64,000 nt of DNA from Bacteroidales bacterium (GCA_024401295.1 JAKSLG010000001.1:62001-126000); one strand, 5' to 3'; positions 36,901 through 45,653 are shown, numbered from the stretch's first letter. The notes: a model not told the origin generated them from the sequence alone. Made by a program: numbers and translations.

Positions 36901-37094
36901 AGGCGGCTTGTCACTTCGGATTCGACAATTTTCGACGTTGCATTGCGCATCGAATACGACACGCTTATCGACTGCATCTTCTCTGAAGGCGACAGCTTGA
37001 GCGGAAGCAATGGCAACAGCGCCGCGCCAATGATGGAGAGGCAGATGGCAATGACGACAATGGTGAATGGCGATATGGATGTCTTGTTTGTCAT
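33972..37094 (-). CDS. RND-family efflux permease (second pump of the operon)
   Basis: 1040 residues with the RND layout: a first helix (FTIVVIAICLSIIGAALLPL), a large periplasmic loop, a cluster of five helices, helix 7, a second loop and the final helix cluster. In TM4 the usual acidic pair is a single Asp (LNLIIDNTIIMYDHW), so proton coupling differs from AcrB-type DD pumps. The N-terminus lacks the strict FIxRP start seen in the partner pump. It overlaps the TolC-type gene by 4 bases (ATGA). It probably works with the operon's one adaptor and one outer-membrane channel; substrates are unknown. Confidence 0.88.
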   Translation of the reverse strand: MTNKTSISPFTIVVIAICLSIIGAALLPLLPLKLSPSEKMQSISVSYSMRNATSKIVESEVTSRLEALFARVKGIEDLSSTSGNGYGNVRMTFDKHTDIEAARFEIATIIRQAWTELPDGVSFPSIYVNSSDDNAQRPFLVYTINSLSKASEIQQKAEDVFKTGFADISGISSVDIYGAEPMEWQLTYDIDKLQHLGITEQNLSDAIGKYRYTATAGRYIIKTGIDDSSLCLSDIYVELPDSSYIGLDRLVEMKYVEARPNQYFRINGLNSIYISLRAADNANQMALQKECKRRIEELKGNLPSGYELHKTYDATEYIEAELDKIYLRSGLTILILLIFIALTTLNWRSVFVVICSLTCNLAVAIIAYYLLGVELQIYSLAGITISLNLIIDNTIIMYDHWRREHNLSAILPIIAATLTTVGALSIVFFLDDKLKLNLYDFSVVMIVNLTISIFTAMWLVPSLMQLCGEKENNANEPKHRRLTTLLTNAYSAVVRFVCRFKTYFIILAVLGFGLPLFLLPKEINSDSIGAKIYNNTLGTKVYQESIRPITDIVLGGSLRLFIEKIYNGSYWSNSNEVILYVNATLPYGSTIEQMDIITRRMESYLSQFEEIRQFQTQIYSGQESQISIYFTSQAQHSAFPYVLKSNIISKALQLGGGSWAVYGLPDNGFSNDVRQNSGSYTMEMLGYNYETLSQWADSVKQHLLTHKRIKEVEINSSVRYYKDDYVEYHLVPNTEYMAHQNITTVQLFYALNHIFVNDVQCGVVWNGPNSEAIKLRTRQSHEYDIWALLNTPVEFNNRQYKISQLCSFEKTQAPQSIEKINQQYRLCLQYDYIGSSLVGDRVSHAADSTYNARMPIGYKIKYDRNQWYWSNESSHQYLLLGLVIAIIFFITSILFNSLRLPFIIIGIIPISYIGLFLTFYLFGINFDQGGFAALVLLCGITVNANIYIVNESVKQKNLHKCSSHEAFMQAFTIKIVPIMLTILSTILGFIPFLIGGAKEGIWFPLAAGTIGGLVFSIIGITIFLPILYIRDKRRTRRQTA

Positions 37095-38572
37095 CGCAGA
37101 TTGTTGAAGTCAAAGATATCCGACAATGACTCGTTGAGCTGGAAATCGTAGAGCGTCTGCTTGCGAAGGTCATAGTAGCAGACCCAATAGTTGCGCATGC
37201 TTTCGAGATAGCCGTTCTGCGCATTCAGCAGTCGTTGCTGCGACTGCGAGAGTGCTGTGATGTCGCACGTGCCGTTGAGAAATCGCGCCGTGTTCTCCTT
37301 ATAGACTTGCTCGGCCAGGATAAGCGCCTCTTCTGCGCTCTCGATGAGGTTGACTCTCGACTGCAATTCGTCGATGGTGACTATGACATCCTGTTCGAGT
37401 TCCATGATCTTCTGCTGTGCATCAATCTTGGCAACGTTGAGGTTGTTTGTCGCATTGTTGCGCATTCCTCGTCCGACGCCCCAGTCGAGCAGCGGAATGG
37501 TGAGCGACACCGCAACGACATCTTTGCGCATCGGGTCGGAATATGAGTCGCCCAGCTTTTCGGCCTGCTGGTTGAAACCCACGCTGGCATTGACCGTCGC
37601 GTTGAATCGTGTCGATTTCTTGACCCTGTCGAGCTGTTTCTCGGCCTCGGTGACGGTCTGCATCTTTTCGAGAATCAGATAGCTGTTCTTGTGCATCATC
37701 TGAAGGGCCATGTTCGGGTCGATGCTGATCGGCGAAGGACGACCAGGCAGAATGATGTCGATGTCCGTATTGCGGTCGATGCCAAGAAACGATGTGAGAT
37801 TGAGCGAAGCGCGTTTCATTGCTACTTCGGCCGTCGTTATGGAGTTGCGTGCGTTGACGACATCGAGGCGCAGCGAAAGAAGGTCCGACTTGTTTATTGC
37901 TGCAATCTTGTATTTGCGTTCGCCAATCACCAGAAGCGAGTCGCACGAGGCCGCCTGCTCCTTTGCCAGCTTATATTGCGACTGAGCCTGAGCAAGTGCG
38001 AAGAAGTAGTTTACGGCATACGAAGCGATGCCTTCGGTATTGTAGAGGAATTCGAGTTTCGCCTTTTCGTATTTCATCGGCTCAATCTTCTTGTCCCATT
38101 TGAATTCGTTGAATCCCAGCATGTTGTGGCGATAGCCTACGATAAACGGAACCGATGAGAACTGATTATAGGTCGAAGCACCGAAATAGCGCAGGTAGTC
38201 GAGACTTGTCTCGACGAAGAATGAACCGCCGATCGGGTCGAAATTCTGTGTGAGCGACAATGCTCCTGAAGCTGAATATGAACGCTGTTCGCGATACACG
38301 TCCATGTCGGAGTTCGAATCGTAGCGCGAGATGAGGCTGCGGTTATATGTTGCCGGATTCAGGTTGAGCGTGAGCGACGGCTTGCGCTGAGCCTTGAAAC
38401 TGCGATAGTTCCAATAGTCGGCCAGATACATGTTCTTGTTCCTGAAAGCCGTCAGCGAGCTGTCCGAAGCCATCGCGATCACTCTCTGCAGGTCGAGAGT
38501 GATATGCTGGTTCTGTGCCAATGACGGCATTATTGCCATGATTATCAGCAGTATGGAAAGAAAAGGTCTCAT
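37091..38572 (-). CDS. TolC-family outer-membrane efflux protein
   Basis: 493 residues from MRPFLSILLI; an in-frame TTG lies 9 bases upstream. A cleavable signal peptide (LSILLIIMAIMPSLAQNQ) is followed by two OEP repeats of long amphipathic helices, such as ALAQAQSQYKLAKEQAASC and TALSQSQQRLLNAQNGYLES. It forms the outer-membrane and periplasmic channel of a tripartite efflux system. It sits between the two RND genes: 9 bases after the first and overlapping the second. Confidence 0.9.
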   Translation of the reverse strand: MRPFLSILLIIMAIMPSLAQNQHITLDLQRVIAMASDSSLTAFRNKNMYLADYWNYRSFKAQRKPSLTLNLNPATYNRSLISRYDSNSDMDVYREQRSYSASGALSLTQNFDPIGGSFFVETSLDYLRYFGASTYNQFSSVPFIVGYRHNMLGFNEFKWDKKIEPMKYEKAKLEFLYNTEGIASYAVNYFFALAQAQSQYKLAKEQAASCDSLLVIGERKYKIAAINKSDLLSLRLDVVNARNSITTAEVAMKRASLNLTSFLGIDRNTDIDIILPGRPSPISIDPNMALQMMHKNSYLILEKMQTVTEAEKQLDRVKKSTRFNATVNASVGFNQQAEKLGDSYSDPMRKDVVAVSLTIPLLDWGVGRGMRNNATNNLNVAKIDAQQKIMELEQDVIVTIDELQSRVNLIESAEEALILAEQVYKENTARFLNGTCDITALSQSQQRLLNAQNGYLESMRNYWVCYYDLRKQTLYDFQLNESLSDIFDFNNLR

Positions 38573-38581
38573 TGCGTGCAA

Positions 38582-41500
38582 CTAATTACGGGTTACGATT
38601 TTATATATCAGCGGAATCACAAAGAGGCTGACGAGCGTGCCGATCACCATGGTGGCAATCATGGCAATGGCCAACGGCTGCTGCATCTCTGAGCCCATGT
38701 CGCTGGTGAAGAGTATTGGCAGCATGGCTCCTATCGTTGTCAGCGATGTCATGATGATGGCTCTGAGGCGCCGGCTGCCGGCGGTGTGGATGGCCTGCAT
38801 GGTTGGCATGCCGCTTTTGCGCAGCTCGTTGATGGTGTCAATCTTGATGATTGAGTCGTTGACGATGATGCCGCACGAGACGATGATGCCGATGCCCGAC
38901 ATGAGGTTGAGCGTATGGCCCGTAAGCCAAATGACGACGAGCGCAAATGACGTGTCGATCGGTATTTCGGCCAGCACGACAAGCGGCTGGAGAAAGCTCT
39001 CGAACTGCGCACACAGGATGAAGTACATCAGCATGAGGGAGATGAAAAGGATGATGATGAGCTGGCTTATCATCTTCTGATTGCCATAGAAGGCACCAGA
39101 AAAACTGATGTCCACATTCGGATTGCTGACTGCGTTTCTGATATCGGCACATAATTTTTCGCCGTCGGAAACTTCGTAGAAGCATATCGGAATGAACTCG
39201 CCATCTTTTCCGGCTGTGATGATTTTGAGCTCTTCCGACTGCTGTTCGCTGACGAGCTGCCGCAGAGGTATCTCGCTCCTGATGCCATTCATGTCGGTGA
39301 TGCCGATGACTCCCGTGGCAAGCAGATTCTCAATGCTGTGCATGCTGCCCGAGATGCATACTGGCATGTATGAGTTGTATGAGTGGAGCGTCGTGACGAG
39401 CGAGCCCGACACGGCGTTCTCGATGAGTCGCTTGACCTGATCGACTTTGACATTGTATATCTCAAGCGCCTCGCGGTTGATGAGTATGTTCTTGACGTTT
39501 TTGAATGTCAGTCGCGATGCATGCACGCCCTCTGCGGCATTCGTGATCTCGTTTTCGAGAGAGCGTATCTCGTTGCTGTTCAGCTCGCGGCCATGACTGG
39601 CAATCTGCGCAACGATGTCCGGCTCCGACGTGTCGAATATCTTTTCGAATATTGTCGTCGGTGGCGCAAATGTTATGGAACTGTTGGGATAATTGGTTGC
39701 AATCCAGCTCATTGTGCGTGTCATGACCGATTCCACGCTGTCCGGATTCGAAACGCGCCAGTAGAGCTCGGCCTCTGTCTGCGAAAGCTCGTTCGACGCC
39801 TCAACGATGAAATCCTGAATGCCGACGTATGCACATTGCTCGTCCGAACTCTGTCTCGTCGCCTGCATGAGCGCCTCCGTGCGTGCCCTGTTCTCCTCGA
39901 CGTTTATCTCGTTGCCCCATTCAATATGGGCCGTGAGTTCGTTGTGGTCTATTTCGGGCATTCGGCCTTTGGGGATGATGCTGAACATCAGCCAGCATAG
40001 CGGCAACATGAGCAGGGCAACGGTGAGTATGACCTTCTGACGACGAACGACAAAATCGAAGCCCTTGTCATAGAATGATGAGACGAGCACTATCTTGTCA
40101 TCGCTTGCCATGCCGCCCTTTCTGCGCGATGCAAATTGCCTGTAGAGAACCGGAAGAAGGCCAATGCCGACAATGTATGACACGCCAAGTCCGGCGGTTA
40201 TGGCAAACGCCTGGTCGCTGAAGATGGCTCCGGCCATGCCTTGCACGAAGACGAGCGGCACGAAGACAGCTATCGTCGTGAGCGAGGAGCTGAGAAGAGG
40301 AGTGGCCATCTCGCGTGTCGCTCCAACACAGGCTGCCCGCATCGTCAGCCCTCGTTTCCGCCATTGGGCTATGTTCTCACTGATTATCAGCGCATTGTCT
40401 ATCATCATGCCAACCACAAGTATCAGACCTGACAGCGAGATGATGTTCAGCGACTTGTCTGCAACATAAAATGGTATGAATGAAATGATTACCGAGACAA
40501 TCATGCTGATGCCGACAACAAGCGACGAACGTATGCCGCCCATGAAAAACATGGCAACGATGATTATCAGAACAAAGCCGATGAGCAGATTCTGCTTGAG
40601 ATTGCTTATCGTATAGTCGAGCAATTCCGTTTGATTGCGGCTTATGCTGAATGTCAGATTAGGAAATTGATTCTCAAACTGCGAAACGATCTCGCCAATG
40701 CGTTTGCGCATCGCGTCCATGCCCTCGTCCGCCTGCTTTATGACTGCCAGCGTGACGACGCGTTTGCCATCCGCAAGCGACATGCCTTGCTCGGTCTTCG
40801 TCGTCATCTCGATGCCGCAAATGTCTTTCAGTTGTATGTAGCGATCGCCGCATCGCATGTAGATGTTCTCAACGTCTCTCTTGTCACGCAGAAGCGTCGA
40901 TACTTTGATGGTGTATTCATAAACCCCGTCTTTGACGTGCATGCTGCCTGCCTCCACGTTGTTGTTGACAAGCGCATTCTCAATGTCCGAAATCGACAGG
41001 TTATAGAGCTTCATCATCGACTCGTTGGGCGTTATGGTGATGCATTGCGAAGGCACACCCGTCATGTCGGCCATCGCCACCTCTGGCAGCTGCTCAATGC
41101 GCCGGCGTATCATGTTCTCAACGGCATTGCACATCTCCAGAAACTGCGCCTGACTGCCGTTGTCCTCTTTCAGGGCTATGTTGAGATAGAAAACGGGAAT
41201 GTCTGTCGCGCTTGCCTTGATCGCCTTCGGACGTGTCGTGCCATGAGGCATATAGTTCATCGCCGCATCAATCTTCTCGTTGACTTCGATATATGCATAA
41301 TCCGTATTGGTGCCAAATTTCAACTTCATCATGATGGTGCCGACACCATCGCGCACTTCGGATCTTATCTCTTCCAGACCGCCGACTTGAAGCAGCTGTT
41401 TCCTGACAGGCGCAATGATCGTATTCTCCATCTCGCGTGCCGACAGGTTAGCATCTGATGCCTGTATTGTAATCTGAGGAATGGCAATGTCGGGCAGCAG

Positions 41501-41596
41501 CGATACTGGCAGCGCCTTGTACGTCACGATGCCGATGGCGCAGAAGGCCACGAATGCCATGATGACGGCAATAGGGCGTCGAATGAGAAAGTCCAT
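38582..41596 (-). CDS. RND-family efflux permease (first pump of the operon)
   Basis: 1004 residues. It opens with the RND start MDFLIRRPIAVIMAFVAFCA, then a periplasmic loop with IPQITIQASDANLSAREMEN. TM4 carries ILVVGMMIDNALIISENIA, again with one Asp, and the helix cluster after it includes ATPLLSSSLTTIAVFVPLVF. The C-terminal half repeats the fold (GIIVSCGIIVNDSIIKID). It is a proton-driven exporter of the inner membrane. It lies 12 bases downstream of the adaptor gene and 9 bases before the TolC-type gene. The substrate class (drug or metal) cannot be fixed from sequence. Confidence 0.92.
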   Translation of the reverse strand: MDFLIRRPIAVIMAFVAFCAIGIVTYKALPVSLLPDIAIPQITIQASDANLSAREMENTIIAPVRKQLLQVGGLEEIRSEVRDGVGTIMMKLKFGTNTDYAYIEVNEKIDAAMNYMPHGTTRPKAIKASATDIPVFYLNIALKEDNGSQAQFLEMCNAVENMIRRRIEQLPEVAMADMTGVPSQCITITPNESMMKLYNLSISDIENALVNNNVEAGSMHVKDGVYEYTIKVSTLLRDKRDVENIYMRCGDRYIQLKDICGIEMTTKTEQGMSLADGKRVVTLAVIKQADEGMDAMRKRIGEIVSQFENQFPNLTFSISRNQTELLDYTISNLKQNLLIGFVLIIIVAMFFMGGIRSSLVVGISMIVSVIISFIPFYVADKSLNIISLSGLILVVGMMIDNALIISENIAQWRKRGLTMRAACVGATREMATPLLSSSLTTIAVFVPLVFVQGMAGAIFSDQAFAITAGLGVSYIVGIGLLPVLYRQFASRRKGGMASDDKIVLVSSFYDKGFDFVVRRQKVILTVALLMLPLCWLMFSIIPKGRMPEIDHNELTAHIEWGNEINVEENRARTEALMQATRQSSDEQCAYVGIQDFIVEASNELSQTEAELYWRVSNPDSVESVMTRTMSWIATNYPNSSITFAPPTTIFEKIFDTSEPDIVAQIASHGRELNSNEIRSLENEITNAAEGVHASRLTFKNVKNILINREALEIYNVKVDQVKRLIENAVSGSLVTTLHSYNSYMPVCISGSMHSIENLLATGVIGITDMNGIRSEIPLRQLVSEQQSEELKIITAGKDGEFIPICFYEVSDGEKLCADIRNAVSNPNVDISFSGAFYGNQKMISQLIIILFISLMLMYFILCAQFESFLQPLVVLAEIPIDTSFALVVIWLTGHTLNLMSGIGIIVSCGIIVNDSIIKIDTINELRKSGMPTMQAIHTAGSRRLRAIIMTSLTTIGAMLPILFTSDMGSEMQQPLAIAMIATMVIGTLVSLFVIPLIYKIVTRN

Positions 41597-41608
41597 GGCT
41601 GCCCGCTT

Positions 41609-42658
41609 TTAATAGTTGATCTCGCTGTTGTGAGCAAGGAATGTGTTGCCCGAAACAACAATGGTGTCGCCCTCCTGAATGTCGCTGCATTCAATGGCAA
41701 CCATCTCGCTGTTCTCTGTCGATGTCTCGACATAGCACCATTGTGCCTGACCATTCTTGGCTTTGAAAACTACGGGCTTGTTCGAGCGCATGACAACGGC
41801 CCCCTTCGGAACGGCCATGCAGATGCCGGCCTCCTGACGTATGCGCACGCTGATGTTCGTGCCCTCAAAGAGTCCCGTAGCATTCGCAATCCTCGCTTTT
41901 ATCTTGACCATGCCGTTGCTTTCGACATAGGGATTGATCTCGCTGACTACGCCCGACCATATCTTCCCAGGCATGGCAAATGCGCTTATCTCTACCGGCT
42001 CGCCTACTTTCACCATCGGCAATTCATTCTCGATGATGCTGAATTCGGCGGTCATCGTGTTCATGTCTATGATGCGGCAGAATGGCTTGTTCCTGTTCGC
42101 TTTGTTGCTCGCCATGTCGCTCTGGTTCGCCACAACACCGCCGATTGGCGCCTTCAAGACGCAATGCTCATAATCATATTGCGCAGACAGATAAGATGCT
42201 CTCGACTGCATGTAACCGCTCTTTATCTCGGCCAGACGACGAACATTTTCGGGTATGCTGTCGGCCTCCGGATCATACCCCTGACCGATAATCGTCTCAT
42301 ACATCGACAGTCGGGCACGCTCCATCTCCGCCTTCGCCGATTCAAGCGCATTCTTCGGACGAAACGACTCAACCTGAGCCAGAACCTCACCCGCACCTAC
42401 ATACTTGCCGTTGCAGACGGAAACAGACGCTATCGTCCCATCTACTTCCCAATAGACATCGGCATACTTGCCTGCCGATACCTTGCCGTTGCTCACTATC
42501 TCATTGTTGAATGGCGCCTTGCGAACAACATCGACAACTACCGTCGGACGGTCTTCAACCAACACGTTCTGCTGCTTGTCTTCGTCGCTGCTCTTCTTTT
42601 CCCCGCCGCACGAGGCAAGGACGAACATTGCTGACAAATAAACGAATCTGTATCTCAT
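41609..42658 (-). CDS. RND efflux periplasmic adaptor (membrane fusion protein)
   Basis: 349 residues from MRYRFVYLSA. The lipoprotein signal ends in FVLASCGGEKK. The body shows the adaptor order: beta-barrel start (VVVDVVRKAPFNNEIVSNGK), lipoyl half (VSVCNGKYVGAGEVLAQV), helical hairpin (residues ~90-150), second lipoyl half (LKAPIGGVVANQS), and membrane-proximal barrel (GDTIVVSGNTFL). It joins the RND pump to the TolC-type channel. It is first in a four-gene efflux operon. A -7 element TATATTTG (42693-42686) lies ~30 bases upstream, inside the tail of the preceding fragment's 3' flank. Confidence 0.92.
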   Translation of the reverse strand: MRYRFVYLSAMFVLASCGGEKKSSDEDKQQNVLVEDRPTVVVDVVRKAPFNNEIVSNGKVSAGKYADVYWEVDGTIASVSVCNGKYVGAGEVLAQVESFRPKNALESAKAEMERARLSMYETIIGQGYDPEADSIPENVRRLAEIKSGYMQSRASYLSAQYDYEHCVLKAPIGGVVANQSDMASNKANRNKPFCRIIDMNTMTAEFSIIENELPMVKVGEPVEISAFAMPGKIWSGVVSEINPYVESNGMVKIKARIANATGLFEGTNISVRIRQEAGICMAVPKGAVVMRSNKPVVFKAKNGQAQWCYVETSTENSEMVAIECSDIQEGDTIVVSGNTFLAHNSEINY

Positions 42659-42685
42659 GATAAGGTCGGTGTTTATATACATGTG

Positions 42686-42693
42686 CAAATATA
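42686..42693 (-). promoter_or_regulatory. -7 element of the efflux operon
   Basis: TATATTTG on the minus strand, 28 bases before the adaptor ATG; no -33 TTG at normal spacing. Confidence 0.45.
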
Positions 42694-42699
42694 ACATTT

Positions 42700-43116
42700 T
42701 TATTCTATTCTGGTCTTTTCCTTAATCTCGCGTGTCGCATCCGATTCAACTTTCCATTTGTGATTGAGAATGATATCGGCTTCAGCTTTCCGCTTTTTCT
42801 CGTTGTCATAGTCTTTTTCTGAATAGAGTTGATAAAGCAGATAATGTGGATAAATACGCTCAGGCAATCTGTCTGTCGAACGTTGGAAATATGTCTCTGC
42901 CTCAGCATAATTGCCCATTGCACGATAGTTCTTCCCAATGATGTTGAGAACCATTGGGTCACACGTCCGACGTATTGCCTCGGACATGATGCGGTTCGAC
43001 TCGCCATACTCCCCATTGCAATGAAGACTGTGACCATATTCATACAGAAAACGCCCGTTCCACTTCATCTTTTCATAAATCTTCTCATATGCAGCACAGC
43101 AATATGTATTTTCATT
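42700..43116 (-). pseudogene. C-terminal TPR fragment of an O-antigen-ligase-like (Wzy_C) gene
   Basis: The open frame starts within the stop region of the preceding DUF4221 gene (overlap 43112-43116), reads NENTYCCAAYEKIYEKMKWN with no early start codon, and then gives two TPR-like helices: RFLYEYGHSLHCNGEYGES and GKNYRAMGNYAEAETYFQRS. An internal ATG at 43068 could give 122 residues. From memory, this segment (LYEYG, SCDPM-like TCDPMVLNIIGKNY, LPERIYPHYLLYQLY) is the conserved C-terminal tail of membrane O-antigen-ligase-family proteins that accompany NVEAL/propeller genes in Bacteroides. The membrane part is absent, so I read it as a deletion remnant. It could still be expressed as a small TPR protein. 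Confidence 0.5.
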
Positions 43117-44251
43117 TCAATTCAAATAAATCAAAGTTAATGGCGTCTTCTTCGAATCCAGCATTCTCTACGTTGTTTGTAGAGATCCAAAGACCGGCTT
43201 CGTTGATGAAGAACATGTTTATGTTATAGATTTTTTCTGGCATGAGAGTTTCGCCGATCACTTTGAAATCCTTATCGATAACCATAATTGAGAATATCCT
43301 TTTGAATTCACCAAGCATAAGGACATCATCCTCGGGAGTTACATCAATACCCGGATACACCATGCGATAATAAACATCACGATATTTGTCGTATAACAGG
43401 ACACGATATTGAGGATGTTTGATATATTCTGTTTGACTTGCTATGAGGTCTGCCGGTGCAACTTTGTGATTGTCGAAATCCCTTTCTATGTAGCGGCTTC
43501 GTATGTCGTGGACAGTCCATGTCGTGTCTTGGTGAACAAATATCTGATGACTCTCAGCGAATGACAATATGTATTTGTTGTCATTTATGACAATGCTATT
43601 TACAGAAGGATACATATTTCTAATGTCAGGATAATGGATTCTTTCATTATAGAAACTGTCTCTTTTCATGTCGTAACAATACCCTATGCTATATTCGTGT
43701 ATGCTTTTGAAATAATCGTATTCATCCCTGTATTCGTTACCAGTAAATATCTTGTTATTATGCATGTAAACATTTTTCCCAAGACTTGACCAGAAAGCTG
43801 GCGGCAAAGCGATGAAAGGTTTTTCATTAAACACTATTGGTATCGTTTTTTTTAGATGGGCATCACTATCTATTATGTAGTATCTGTTGCCGAATCCATT
43901 TACAGAAACAAATATTGTATCTAGATTCACAATATCAAATCCCATCATTCTTCCATTTAACCCGTTAGGCCCTTGAATTTGAGGCACTACATCTTTGATA
44001 TGTGAGCAATCTGAGATCTTATAAATGGATATGGTAGAGGTTGTCTGCCCGTTTTCTACAGCAAGATATCCTTCGCCATTGTCCTCAAAATAGCGTATGT
44101 TTCTGCTCGTGGAATTTGACGTTGAAGGTATAGGAATCCTTAATGACTGTCCACTTCGCTCTAGACGTATTTCTTTATGTGTTTCTGACGATGTGCATCC
44201 AACCACCATAATAGTAGTAAGAATGCAAAGAATAACCCCAATATATTTCAT
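43112..44251 (-). CDS. DUF4221/TolB-like six-bladed propeller lipoprotein
   Basis: 379 residues from MKYIGVILCI, with lipobox MVVGCTSSE. The upstream in-frame starts fall in the hairpin region and are rejected. The body is made of beta-strand repeats (YYIIDSDAHLKKTIPIV, KYILSFAESHQIFVHQD) and ends in the family-typical segment INMFFINEAGLWISTNNVEN followed by FEEDAINFDLFELK. Proteins of this type are surface- or periplasm-facing lipoproteins of unknown function next to NVEAL genes. It is preceded by a perfect 15-bp hairpin 15 bases before the start. It is a paralogue of the gene at 46611-47792. Confidence 0.75.
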   Translation of the reverse strand: MKYIGVILCILTTIMVVGCTSSETHKEIRLERSGQSLRIPIPSTSNSTSRNIRYFEDNGEGYLAVENGQTTSTISIYKISDCSHIKDVVPQIQGPNGLNGRMMGFDIVNLDTIFVSVNGFGNRYYIIDSDAHLKKTIPIVFNEKPFIALPPAFWSSLGKNVYMHNNKIFTGNEYRDEYDYFKSIHEYSIGYCYDMKRDSFYNERIHYPDIRNMYPSVNSIVINDNKYILSFAESHQIFVHQDTTWTVHDIRSRYIERDFDNHKVAPADLIASQTEYIKHPQYRVLLYDKYRDVYYRMVYPGIDVTPEDDVLMLGEFKRIFSIMVIDKDFKVIGETLMPEKIYNINMFFINEAGLWISTNNVENAGFEEDAINFDLFELK

Positions 44252-44265
44252 AGTAAGATGTTTTA

Positions 44266-44300
44266 ACATATCGTGGTATTGTAAAAATACCACGATATGT
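44266..44300 (-). other. Perfect 15-bp RNA hairpin in the leader of the DUF4221 gene
   Basis: ACATATCGTGGTATT (266-280) and its exact complement AATACCACGATATGT (286-300) with a 5-base loop. It ends 15 bases before the ATG at 44251 and is not followed by a T run on the minus strand, so it is not a plain terminator. Confidence 0.75.
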
Positions 44301-44433
44301 AGGTTACATGCTAGTTCCAAAATACGCACAATATTTTTTAATTTTTCTCTCTTTTCGTGTATTTTTTTCTCCCTTTTCCCTCATTTCTCCGGCAAATTGA
44401 CATGAGATTATCAAAGTCGTAAATATCGAAGGT

Positions 44434-45582
44434 CTATTCATTTGAAAACTCCTTCAGGGTGTACAAAATCAAGAAAGGGTTATCATCATCTTGCATTGAT
44501 TCAAGAGTGTTTATATCATGTTCGGAGATATACTCACTACTTTCCAAACTCCCTTTTGGATACCTCATTGGCCAATCCAAAGTTATTATGGTGTCTTGGT
44601 ATGTATTCATTGCTGTATATATTCCTATTATTTCATTGTTTTTCCATCCAATGTTTTTTCCTCCTTTGACTACGCCAGTCCTCTTGTCTGTAAATGTCAA
44701 ATATGTATGTTCCGAATCGTGCAATTTCATAATATTGTGATTCTTTGTTTCCATATATTCGCACATGTGAAATATACCTTGTATTTCTCTTTTGTTGTTG
44801 ATATTCTCTTTGTTTACGACAGCTTTGTCTTTGTAATCTAATACATAAAGAGCCTTTAGCTCTCCATTAGAGTAATTGTATATTGTATCAGAACCAGGAA
44901 TGCTCAATGTATATGAACCGTCGCTATTGTTTATAACTGTGGACATCGCTAAATAGTTTGTTTGATTTCTCAACATAAAACCGATTGTGTTGAAATTTTT
45001 ATCTGTTATTTCAATAGCATAGTTATCATTGTCGTTTAAGTCTCTTTTGTATCCAGCTCCGCGCAATAACATGTAGCCATCCGTCGTCGAAATCGCTCCA
45101 AACGTGCCGTTTTGTAAATAATATGAGTTGACAAAATTCAGATTCTTATCGAGAATTGTTATTCGAGGATTATCGACTACGATAACCTGATTATTGATTT
45201 TGTCATAGCTGATATTGCATATGTGTAATATCTCTTCAGGACCTTGACCCATTTTTGCTCGATTTATGAATTTGCCATTTTTGTCAAAGCAAATGAGTCC
45301 TCCATAATTTATTCCATCCCAGATGTAAATTCGTTCGTTGGTGTAATATATGTCAAAAATTGGCTCATGAATCAATGATTCATCATTGGTTTCAAGCGGA
45401 ATGATTTTGACATCGTTGATGAATTCGCTTTCATCGCATATTGTTGAGCTTATAGCATCATTTAAGTTCAATTTTATAATGCCATCATTGCTACTATTTA
45501 TAATATGCCCAGTAGGTTTTCTGGAACAACTGATTGTACATACGGCTATCGTTAGAAATGTTCCTAATATTGTGTATCTCAT
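44434..45582 (-). CDS. Six-bladed beta-propeller lipoprotein (DUF5128/PF17170 type)
   Basis: 382 residues. Lipoprotein signal FLTIAVCTISCSRKP, then the family signature: DVKIIPLETNDESLIHEP, ICFDKNGKFINRAKMGQGPE, YDKINNQVIVVDNPRITILD, and a C-terminal DNPFLILYTLKEF. The pattern of NHL/6-bladed propeller blades repeats about every 45-50 residues. It is closest in sequence style to the gene at 49395-50546 (same C-terminus NPFL-IYTLKEF). Its start is 72 bases after the NVEAL peptide gene, with a 19-bp hairpin between. The function is unknown; members are lipid-anchored and accompany NVEAL peptides. Confidence 0.82.
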   Translation of the reverse strand: MRYTILGTFLTIAVCTISCSRKPTGHIINSSNDGIIKLNLNDAISSTICDESEFINDVKIIPLETNDESLIHEPIFDIYYTNERIYIWDGINYGGLICFDKNGKFINRAKMGQGPEEILHICNISYDKINNQVIVVDNPRITILDKNLNFVNSYYLQNGTFGAISTTDGYMLLRGAGYKRDLNDNDNYAIEITDKNFNTIGFMLRNQTNYLAMSTVINNSDGSYTLSIPGSDTIYNYSNGELKALYVLDYKDKAVVNKENINNKREIQGIFHMCEYMETKNHNIMKLHDSEHTYLTFTDKRTGVVKGGKNIGWKNNEIIGIYTAMNTYQDTIITLDWPMRYPKGSLESSEYISEHDINTLESMQDDDNPFLILYTLKEFSNE

Positions 45583-45598
45583 CTTTTACTTTAATGCC

Positions 45599-45644
45599 AA
45601 GAAATAGATATCTATTTTCGGATATAAATAGATATCTATTTCTT
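45599..45644 (-). other. 19-bp perfect hairpin between NVEAL gene and propeller gene
   Basis: AAGAAATAGATATCTATTT (599-617) and its exact complement (626-644), 8-base loop. Each arm also contains the 16-bp palindrome AAATAGATATCTATTT. It lies 9 bases after the NVEAL stop and 17 bases before the propeller start. Confidence 0.8.
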
Positions 45645-45653
45645 GATGTTTAA

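Noticed and set aside
41630-42634. Plus-strand 334-codon frame
   Set aside because: Antisense shadow of the RND adaptor gene.
42661-42697. Upstream extension of the efflux adaptor
   Set aside because: The extra residues precede an intact lipoprotein signal starting at ATG 42658.
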